From: PHBD01 sp964578535
Lineage (GTDB): Bacteria > Desulfobacterota > Syntrophia > Syntrophales > PHBD01
Assembly: GCA_964578535.1 (NCBI GenBank)
Contig: CAZODI010000050.1
Span: 1-21,146, forward strand
Direction: 5' to 3'
DNA length: 21,146 nucleotides
In this document: positions 1 through 5,930 of the stretch, in pieces
Layout: every line of letters begins with the position of its first letter
How positions within the stretch are numbered: the stretch's first letter is position 1
The notes under the pieces: generated by a model
What the model saw: only the letters and a program-made list of their open reading frames with translations
Told to the model about the DNA's origin: nothing
Database searches by the model: none
Position numbers and translations under genes: made by a program

Positions 1-322
1 CGGCAGGGATGTTTCAATTGCTCCTCTGGGAACCCCCGGTCGCGCCCCCGCGAACATTGGTCGGGGAGTGGGGGCTTCCCGGAGCGCGAATAGCGGCTTT
101 TTCGGGGCACCCTGCCGTCGCAGCGCAGCGCCCGCAAAGTCATCTGTCTGAGCACCGCCAGGTGCGAGTTATGACTTTGCAGCGGAGCGAGACGTTGCAG
201 GGTCGAAAAAACGCTTCTGAGCGCGAGGGAAGTCCCTCTCCCACATGCTGGCTTTTCATTCGCGTCATGGTTTCTTGGAAAAAGAAGAAAAAAGGAAGAA
301 GGAACGGATTTGAAATCCGTTG
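1..322. repeat. Dispersed structured intergenic repeat, copy 1 (left edge cut by window)
   Basis: Bases 1-322 match 9756-10083 at about 90% by eye, in the same orientation, including the spaced blocks CTCCTCTGGGAACCCCCGGT (20-39), GCGGCTTTTTCGGGG and GAGCGAGACGTTGCAGGGTCG-type sequence. The match begins at base 1, so the element probably extends further left. The interior is a long imperfect palindrome: AGCGGCTTTTTCG (92-104) pairs with CGAAAAAACGCT (204-215), ACCCTGC (109-115) with GCAGGGT (197-203), GCAAAGTCAT (134-143) with ATGACTTTGC (171-180), and the apex GCACC/GGTGC (152-156/161-165). It ends in the near-palindrome GGATTTGAAATCC (306-318). I see no credible gene in it, although it is open in several frames. 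Confidence 0.85.
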
Positions 323-380
323 TGCTGTTTTTATCGGACGAGGAATTGCGTTCCGTTTCCGCGGCTCTTGCCGGCTCTCT

Positions 381-1250
381 TCACAGCTCCCGGAGGACTT
401 TCACCAGGTCGGCGCCGTACCGGCCGGTGCGTTCCGGAGACAGGATCCCGCTTTTCCGCAGCGTCTCAATGGTAGCATTCTCCAGTCCGGCCAAGGCGAT
501 CATCTCCTGCGAGGAAATGAGCATAAAGGGCGAGCGGTCCATCTGCTTCGCTTTCCACCAGCGCCAGGAATACAGCCGTTTCAGCCGTTCCCGCTCCGGC
601 TCGGTCAACTCCCAGACTCCCTGAATCCTGCGGTACCCGTCGGGACGGAAAGGCCGCTCCTGCCAGCGGGCAGCGGCGATTTCACGGAAAGAGCGCTTGG
701 CCTCCTCCTGGAGGCCCTTCTCCCGAATTTCCGCTTCCAGCTTCCGGTAGAGGGGAATCAGGTGCCGTGTGTCCTCCGCCGCATAGGTGAGCTGCTCCTC
801 CGTCAGGGGACGGACGTCCCAGATGGAACGCTGGACCTTCTTGCGCTTCGGAAAGGGAATACCGAGGCAATCCTCCACCAGGGCCGCCAGGGAGAGGTTC
901 GGGTATCCCAGGAGGGTGGCCGCCCGATATGTGTCGAAGACGTTCCGGAAGGTGAATCCGAAATCGCGGTGGAGAAGGCGGATGTCGTTGTCTCCGGCGT
1001 GGAACACTTTCAGGGTCTGGCGGCTGGCAAAGGGCGAGGCGAGATATTCCGGAAGCGTGCCGTCCAGGGGGTCAACCAGGTAGGTCATGGCGGGCGTCTT
1101 GACCTGGATGAGGCAGAGCTTGTCCCGAAAATAGCGGAAGGAGTCGTATTCCGTGTCCAGGGCGATCCAGGGAGAAGAGGCGATGTCTTGACCGGCCTGC
1201 CTCCGCTTCTCTGGCGTGTCCACCCAGATCCATCCCGTTTCCGATGCCAT
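381..1250 (-). CDS. rnd: Ribonuclease D (DEDDy 3'-5' exoribonuclease with HRDC domain)
   Basis: This is a cytoplasmic 3'-5' exonuclease of the RNase D family, expected to trim tRNA and other structured RNA 3' ends. Counting from the chosen start, ExoI is ALDTE (D32, E34), ExoII is HAGDND (H84-D89), and ExoIII is YAAED (Y156, D160), so all DEDDy catalytic residues are present. A conserved RPLTEEQL stretch precedes ExoIII, and an HRDC-like helical domain fills the last ~75 residues. At about 289 aa it is shorter than E. coli RNase D (~375 aa, two HRDC-type domains) but normal for single-HRDC homologues. I chose ATG 1250 because GGGAAG lies 7 nt upstream; ATG 1265, five codons earlier, is the alternative and has no clear Shine-Dalgarno sequence. 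It is monocistronic, with the structured repeat downstream. Confidence 0.9.
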   Translation of the reverse strand: MASETGWIWVDTPEKRRQAGQDIASSPWIALDTEYDSFRYFRDKLCLIQVKTPAMTYLVDPLDGTLPEYLASPFASRQTLKVFHAGDNDIRLLHRDFGFTFRNVFDTYRAATLLGYPNLSLAALVEDCLGIPFPKRKKVQRSIWDVRPLTEEQLTYAAEDTRHLIPLYRKLEAEIREKGLQEEAKRSFREIAAARWQERPFRPDGYRRIQGVWELTEPERERLKRLYSWRWWKAKQMDRSPFMLISSQEMIALAGLENATIETLRKSGILSPERTGRYGADLVKVLREL

Positions 1251-1304
1251 GACAATTCTTCCCATTTACTGGACGTATTGAGATTTGCTGCCGGAATGAT
1301 AGCT

Positions 1305-1333
1305 GCAATACGCCAAGGGAGGGGGTTTGTCAA
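1305..1333 (-). promoter_or_regulatory. Putative sigma70 promoter of rnd
   Basis: On the minus strand, TTGACA (1333-1328) is followed after 17 nt by TATTGC (1310-1305). The -35 is perfect and the -10 is weak (first three bases match). The expected start is near 1298, giving a leader of roughly 30-50 nt to either rnd start codon. The call rests only on the motif. Confidence 0.4.
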
Positions 1334-1444
1334 CGGGCGATGGCGGATGAGTGCGAGGCCGGTCGATCGGGCAGGAAATAGCCCTGGATATGGGATGGGG
1401 CCGGGGAGGGAGGGGGTCCGCCCCCCGGCCCGCCTGGTCTGACG

Positions 1445-3523
1445 TCAGAACTCGACGGTCAGTCCTCCCTTGATGGTACGCTCCGGCATGGGGTAGTACA
1501 CCCGGGGGGTCCAGGCCGTTTCCTCCACGCCGAAGGAGGAATACGTCGCGTTCAGCAGGTTTTCCACACCGAGGAAGACGATCAGCTTCAATCCCCTGAT
1601 TTCCGGCCGGTAGAACGCATACAGGTCGAACACCGTGTGGGATTCGAGCTTGTCACCGTCGTTGTTGTTGTCGCCGCTCATGTAGCTGTCGCCGACATAA
1701 CGCACCTCCGGCTTTACCGTTAAGGCATACGGCAGGCTGAATTCAACGCCCAGCCGGGCCATGCGTCTCGGGACAAGGGGGATCTCCCTGCCGTTGAATT
1801 CCCCCGCCTCGAAGGTTGCCCGGTGGTAGGTGAAATTCCCGTACAGCCGGGCGAAGGTTGCGGCCTGCCAGGAGAAGGACGCCTCCAGGCCGTCGTGGCG
1901 GGACGGGTCAAGATTTTCGCTGCGGAAGGTCAGGCTGTTCCAGGCGATCTCATTCTCCATGTCGATGCGGAATGCCGAGAGGGCGATCTTGAGGCTGTCC
2001 AACGGGAAGAACTGGGTTCCCGCCTCGTAGCTCCGGCCGGTTTCCTTCTCGATGTCCACAAAGAAGGGTGTCCCTCCGAAGCCGTTGTAGGAGGCCTGCT
2101 CGTCCAGGAATGGGAAGCGAAAGACCGTTGCGTACTTGGCGAAGACGCTCGATTTCTTGCCGATCAGCCAGGTCAGGCCGCTCTCAAAAGCCTCGCCGTG
2201 ATGGATCTTTTCTCTGTTCGTGAAACTCTGGGCGGGAGTGGTGTGGTTGTTGTAGTCTCCCCCCATTACGGCCCGCTCGTTGCGGTAACCGGCGCTCAGG
2301 ATCAGGTTCTTGAGGACGCTGAATTCATCACGGATGTAGAAGGCGAAACTGTTCTTGTACAGGTCCGCGATGGCCGTTCTGTCCGTCCGCTCCCGGCTGC
2401 CGTAAAACTTTTTGACATAGGGCTCCCGGTAGATGTCCACGCCGGTGGTCAGCTTGTTGGAAAAACCGAAAAACGAGTGCTCGAGAATGTATTTCGGCGT
2501 GAATCCGTATGTTTCCGATTCTGTATAAGTGTAGAGCACCCAGGATGCCATGTTGGCATCCATCTCCTTTTTGCCGTAGGAGGCCATCACCTCCAGACGC
2601 CCGAAGGAGCCGAGCAGGGACTCGATCTTCAGGTTCATGTTTGTGTGCTTGTCCAGTGCGTCATCCCCGTAGCCGCCGGAGGTCCAGTAGGCGGGGCGGG
2701 CCGGCTCAGCCTGCTGCCGGTCCGAAGCCATTTCCATCCGGGTGAGATTTCCCGGGAGCTCGTACTCGGAGCGGTTGAAGGAGACCCCCAGGGAGGCGGA
2801 GAGCGCGTCCGAAGCGTCGTAGCGGAAGTTTGCGCCGGCGCTCTGCGATGAAAGGGTCGAATGCCTGCGGTATCCGAGGCTGAAGTAGTTTTCTCCCTGG
2901 ACGGAGTAGGAAAAGGAGCCCGCCTTGCCGGAGACTCCCGCCTTTTCGTTGTGGAGGCCGTAACTGCCGCCGGTCACGGAGGCGTAGGCCCGCGTTCCGG
3001 GTGTTCCCTTCTTCGTGATGATGTTGATGACACCGGCCACGGCGGCGTCGCCGTAGAGGACGGAGCTCGCCCCCCGGACCACCTCGACGCGCTCGATGCT
3101 GGACAGGGGAACCTGGAACCAGTTCACCGAGGCCATGTCCGGGCGGTTCAGGCGCTGGCCGTCCAGGAGGATCACGGTTTTCCCATACGGATTATCCCCC
3201 CCGAAACCGCGCAGGTCCACCATGGCCTGGGGCGAGTTGCCGCTGTACGACCGGACCTGGATTCCCTCCACTTTCTCCAGGACCTCCACCAGGCTCGTGG
3301 CCCCGGAGTCGCGGATGTCCTTTTCCGTGATCACCGTGACGGCCGCGGGAATGTTCCGGACCTCCTCGGTGCTGCGCGTGGCCGTGACCACGACCTCTTC
3401 CATGACGGCCGGACGGTCGGACGGCTGGTCCGGTGGGGTGGCGGCCATGGAAGGCGGGGCGGCGGCGGGCAGAGAGGCACTGGCAAACAGGAATACGACA
3501 AGGAAACGGATGACGTGCTTCAT
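1445..3523 (-). CDS. btuB: TonB-dependent outer-membrane corrinoid receptor (BtuB-like)
   Basis: This is an outer-membrane gated beta-barrel that would bring cobamides into the periplasm using TonB energy. The 692-aa product has a signal peptide (basic start, hydrophobic run to about residue 20, Ala-rich cleavage zone near 25-28) and a TonB box EEVVVTATR just after it. A plug domain spans about 55-170 (IPAAVTVITEKDI, VDLRGFGG, VILLDGQRLN, IERVEVVRGASSVLYGDAAVAGVINIITKK in pieces), followed by a barrel ending in the classical terminal phenylalanine (GGLTVEF). AAGGAG lies 6 nt before ATG 3523. A cobalamin riboswitch directly upstream, and btuD/btuC beyond it on the same strand, identify the substrate as corrinoid rather than iron-siderophore. 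It is likely read both from the btuCD transcript and under control of its own riboswitch. A receptor for another metal chelate is possible but unlikely given the riboswitch. Confidence 0.92.
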   Translation of the reverse strand: MKHVIRFLVVFLFASASLPAAAPPSMAATPPDQPSDRPAVMEEVVVTATRSTEEVRNIPAAVTVITEKDIRDSGATSLVEVLEKVEGIQVRSYSGNSPQAMVDLRGFGGDNPYGKTVILLDGQRLNRPDMASVNWFQVPLSSIERVEVVRGASSVLYGDAAVAGVINIITKKGTPGTRAYASVTGGSYGLHNEKAGVSGKAGSFSYSVQGENYFSLGYRRHSTLSSQSAGANFRYDASDALSASLGVSFNRSEYELPGNLTRMEMASDRQQAEPARPAYWTSGGYGDDALDKHTNMNLKIESLLGSFGRLEVMASYGKKEMDANMASWVLYTYTESETYGFTPKYILEHSFFGFSNKLTTGVDIYREPYVKKFYGSRERTDRTAIADLYKNSFAFYIRDEFSVLKNLILSAGYRNERAVMGGDYNNHTTPAQSFTNREKIHHGEAFESGLTWLIGKKSSVFAKYATVFRFPFLDEQASYNGFGGTPFFVDIEKETGRSYEAGTQFFPLDSLKIALSAFRIDMENEIAWNSLTFRSENLDPSRHDGLEASFSWQAATFARLYGNFTYHRATFEAGEFNGREIPLVPRRMARLGVEFSLPYALTVKPEVRYVGDSYMSGDNNNDGDKLESHTVFDLYAFYRPEIRGLKLIVFLGVENLLNATYSSFGVEETAWTPRVYYPMPERTIKGGLTVEF

Positions 3524-3536
3524 GAATACTCCTTTC

Positions 3537-3760
3537 TTCCCCCTCGGGAATCGGAATGATGTTCCCCCGGTCGAGTGTCCTGGCTCGCGGCTTCCTTCGA
3601 TCCTACTCTCTGCGCCTTCCCGATCCGCCTGGATCAGCCCCGTTCCCCGGTACGGGGCGGGCTGATCCGGATCCGTGGCCTTCTGCAGATTTCGTTCCGC
3701 TTACAGTTGCGGGGCAGCGCCGGCATCCGACCGGCTTCCTCGCTCCGGGGGCATGTTGCA
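3537..3760 (-). promoter_or_regulatory. Cobalamin riboswitch in the btuB leader, overlapping the btuD 3' end
   Basis: On the minus strand the hallmark core GCTGCCCCGCAACTGTAAGC lies at 3718-3699 and continues into GGAACGAAA (to 3690). The B12-box-like AGCCAGGACACTCGACC ends at 3569. Upstream, GAGGAAGCCGG...CCGG supplies the expected P3 arm immediately before GCTGCCCC. A long hairpin, GGATCAGCCC paired with GGGCTGATCC (3631-3669), occupies the variable peripheral domain. Near the start codon, TTCCC-GAGG-GGGAA (3550-3537) can fold next to the AAGGAG ribosome site, suggesting translational control. High cobamide should lower BtuB synthesis. The btuD stop codon TAA (3703-3701) is the TAA of the core itself. 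Confidence 0.9.
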
Positions 3761-4531
3761 GATGGGTGCAATCCGGGGTTTTCCCGTCTGAGGGTGGCGG
3801 TCCACCCGGACGGGCACCCCGAAGACGTTCCGGATGCTTTCCTCCGAGATGATTTCTTCGGGTCTTCCCTCGCCGTGGACGGTCCCGTCCTTCAGGAGGA
3901 CGATCCGCCGGCAGTAGAGGGAGGCCAGGTTGATGTCATGGCTGACGGCAATCACCGTCAGTCCCTGCGTCCGGTTCAACTCCGCCACCAGGCTGAAAAA
4001 TTCACTCTGATGACGGATGTCGAGATTGGACGTCGGCTCGTCCAGCAGGAGGATTCGCGGCTCCTGGGCCAGGGCGCGGGCGATGAAGACCCGCTGCCGC
4101 TCCCCCCCGCTGAGTGCGCTCATGGGGCGTCCCGCCAGCGGGAGGGTGCCCGTTTTCTCCATGGCGTCCCGGGCAATCTCGAAATCGCGTTTTCCCTCGA
4201 ACCGCCAGCGTCCCAGATGGGGAGCGCGTCCCATGAGGACGATCTCCTGGACCGTGAAGGGAAAGATCAGGGGAGAATCCTGGGGAACCACCGCCACCAT
4301 CCGGGCCAGTTCGTTCCGGTCCAGGGACGATGCATCGGCTCCCTCCAGGAGAACCCGTCCTTCCCGGGGTGAGAGGATCCCATCGACCAGATTCAGAAGC
4401 GTCGTCTTGCCGGATCCGTTCGGGCCGAGAATCCCAAGGAATGCCCCGCGCTCCACGTCCAGGGAGACGCCTCGCAGCACCCAGGCCCGGTCGTAACGGA
4501 AACTCACCTTTTCCATGCGAACGGCTGGCAT
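3701..4531 (-). CDS. btuD: Corrinoid ABC transporter ATP-binding protein (BtuD)
   Basis: This is the cytoplasmic ATPase subunit that powers BtuC-mediated corrinoid import. It has Walker A GPNGSGKT (36-43), Q-loop Q84, ABC signature LSGGERQR (140-147), Walker B ILLLDEP (160-166), D-loop SNLD and H-loop H198. At 276 aa it is slightly longer than the ~255 aa typical of the family. The normal C-terminal element (VFGVPVRVDRHPQTGKPRI) is present, and the last ~19 residues are low-complexity and encoded by the btuB riboswitch. Its start overlaps the btuC stop by one base (TGATG), so the two are translationally coupled. Iron-siderophore ATPases are close relatives; the riboswitches and btuB decide the name. 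Confidence 0.93.
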   Translation of the reverse strand: MPAVRMEKVSFRYDRAWVLRGVSLDVERGAFLGILGPNGSGKTTLLNLVDGILSPREGRVLLEGADASSLDRNELARMVAVVPQDSPLIFPFTVQEIVLMGRAPHLGRWRFEGKRDFEIARDAMEKTGTLPLAGRPMSALSGGERQRVFIARALAQEPRILLLDEPTSNLDIRHQSEFFSLVAELNRTQGLTVIAVSHDINLASLYCRRIVLLKDGTVHGEGRPEEIISEESIRNVFGVPVRVDRHPQTGKPRIAPICNMPPERGSRSDAGAAPQL

Positions 4532-5562
4532 CAGGCGCTCCTTTTCCTCAGCAGGTAAATGAAGAACGGGGCGCCGCAGAAAGCGGTGACGACCCCCACC
4601 GGCACCTCCGTCGGGGCGAGCAGGATGCGGGAAAGGGTGTCGGCGGCGATCAGGAAGGCCCCCCCGAAGAGGAAAGATGCCGGGAGGAGCAGGCGGTGAT
4701 CCGTGCCCAGGGCCATTCGCATCATGTGGGGGATGATGAGCCCCACGAAACCGATGGTCCCACAGAGCGAGACGGCCGCCGCCGTCAGGATGGAGGCTGC
4801 CGCCAGCAGGATCTTCTTCGTGCTTTCGACGGAGACGCCGAGGCGAGAGGCGGTTTCCTCGCCGACGACCAGGAGGTTCAGAGAACGCCCGTAGGCGTAA
4901 ATCAGGATGAACGTGGCCAGGAGAACCAGGGCGACGAGGCCGATGTCCTTCCCCGAGGCGATCCCGAGGTCCCCCATGATCCAGAAGACCACGTTGTGCA
5001 CCTCGCTGCTGGTGCTGATGGACAGGAAAAAAAAGACCAGGGCGGTCGTGAAGGCATTGACGATGACGCCCGCCAGGATCAGTGTGTTTGAGGACAGGGA
5101 AGCGTTTTTCCGGGCTGTCCCGAATACTAGGAAGGTGGCGGCCAGGGCCCCGGCAAAGGCCAGGAGCGGCGTACCGAAGGGTACGGTGGCGGTGCCGAGA
5201 AGGATGCCCGCGACGGCCCCGGCGGAAGCACCGCCCGAAACGCCCAGGATGTAGGGATCCGCCAGGGGATTGCGGAGGAGAGCCTGGTAGACGACGCCGG
5301 CGGTGGAAAGGGCCGCTCCGACGATCCCTGCAAAGAGGACCCGGGGAATCCGGATCGAAAACAGGATCGTCCTTCCCGGATCGGCGGCGGCTTCCGTCCC
5401 TTGCCGATCCCGGAAAATACTCCTCAGGATCTCAAGGGGGGCAATCTCCGACGGACCGACGAGGATCGCGACAAAGGCGACGAATATGAAAGCCAGGAAA
5501 AAAAGAAGCGTCACCCGGATCAGCCGGGCCGGCGTGACGATTTTGTGGAGGGTATATTCCAC
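4531..5562 (-). CDS. btuC: Corrinoid ABC transporter permease (BtuC, FecCD family)
   Basis: This 343-aa inner-membrane permease of the FecCD/BtuC family forms the translocation channel with BtuD and docks the binding protein BtuF. The first membrane helix covers about residues 18-36, and further hydrophobic segments continue to the C-terminus as expected for ~10 helices. Family stretches include RIPRVL, GAALSTAGVVYQALLRNPLADPYILGVSGGA (in pieces) and GFVGLIIPHMMR near residues 270-282. The start is GTG 5562, with GGGAGG six bases upstream; no ATG fits. The leader carries a cobalamin riboswitch, so it is the first gene of the import operon. The partner BtuF is encoded 9 kb away at 14603-15496. 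Confidence 0.93.
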   Translation of the reverse strand: MEYTLHKIVTPARLIRVTLLFFLAFIFVAFVAILVGPSEIAPLEILRSIFRDRQGTEAAADPGRTILFSIRIPRVLFAGIVGAALSTAGVVYQALLRNPLADPYILGVSGGASAGAVAGILLGTATVPFGTPLLAFAGALAATFLVFGTARKNASLSSNTLILAGVIVNAFTTALVFFFLSISTSSEVHNVVFWIMGDLGIASGKDIGLVALVLLATFILIYAYGRSLNLLVVGEETASRLGVSVESTKKILLAAASILTAAAVSLCGTIGFVGLIIPHMMRMALGTDHRLLLPASFLFGGAFLIAADTLSRILLAPTEVPVGVVTAFCGAPFFIYLLRKRSA

Positions 5563-5576
5563 GGGTTGCCTCCCTC

Positions 5577-5752
5577 GAGGTCATCGGGACGGACCGGTCT
5601 TCCGGCTTCGGGCGACCTACTTGCCCGCCTTCCCACCGCGGTAGATCCGCGGCAGTGGCGTTTCGGGCTTTCGTTCCCTTCACGGCTGCGGGGCAGCGGG
5701 GGCTTTCCACCCCTCTTCCTCGGCATCCGTCCCGCGCGGTAGATCCGCGCTT
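5577..5752 (-). promoter_or_regulatory. Cobalamin riboswitch upstream of btuC
   Basis: Minus strand: the core GCTGCCCCGCAGCCGTGAAG starts at 5697 and continues GGAACGAAA to 5669. The B12 box AGCCGGAAGACCGGTCC runs from 5607 to 5591. The P3 arm GAGGAAGAGGGG-TGGAAAG-CCCC precedes the core. Near the btuC start, CCTC (around 5577-5580) can pair with GAGG overlapping the GGGAGG ribosome site, which suggests control of translation initiation. The ligand is expected to be a cobamide, repressing btuC and btuD. Two near-identical hairpins, CGCGG-ATCTA-CCGCG, are embedded in it (see findings). Confidence 0.92.
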
Positions 5753-5758
5753 TTGGGG

Positions 5759-5788
5759 TATGTAGGAAACAAGGCCTTTGCTTGTCAA
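5759..5788 (-). promoter_or_regulatory. Putative sigma70 promoter of btuC operon
   Basis: Minus strand: a perfect TTGACA (5788-5783) is followed after 18 nt by TACATA (5764-5759), or CTACAT with 17-nt spacing. The predicted start near 5752 falls just ahead of the riboswitch, as expected. The -10 is weak. Confidence 0.5.
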
Positions 5789-5826
5789 GATGAAAATAGG
5801 AGGCCGGGAAAAGGGACAGGACTGCC

Positions 5827-5850
5827 GGACCGTGACTCGGACCGTGACTC
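5827..5850 (+). repeat. Tandem 12-bp direct repeat upstream of the kinase gene
   Basis: GGACCGTGACTC occurs twice with no spacer (5827-5838 and 5839-5850), ending 5 bp before a putative -35 element. The position suits an activator or regulator site, but no binding family can be assigned from sequence alone. Confidence 0.5.
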
Positions 5851-5855
5851 GAACC

Positions 5856-5884
5856 TTGCACAGCAGGGGTAAACCTGTTACAAA
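5856..5884 (+). promoter_or_regulatory. Putative promoter of the histidine kinase-response regulator operon
   Basis: TTGCAC (5856-5861), 17-nt spacer, TACAAA (5879-5884). Both boxes are partial matches to sigma70. A start near 5891 leaves about 40 nt before the GTG at 5931. The motif is moderate, and its place between the divergent btuC promoter and the kinase start fits. Confidence 0.4.
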
Positions 5885-5930
5885 TCCACGTAAATTCGTC
5901 CGACATTTCCTGTACCTGGGAGGAACCGGC

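Noticed and set aside
9..1442. Long plus-strand open frame of 477 codons spanning the left repeat and the region antisense to rnd
   Set aside because: It runs through a noncoding repeat and opposite a gene with complete RNase D catalytic motifs; high GC keeps antisense frames open. The protein has no recognisable family pattern.
1445..5562. Interpretation of the receptor/permease/ATPase as an iron-siderophore importer
   Set aside because: These families overlap in sequence, but two cobalamin riboswitches on the same strand, a CDWPP-type BtuF and the cob genes point to corrinoids.
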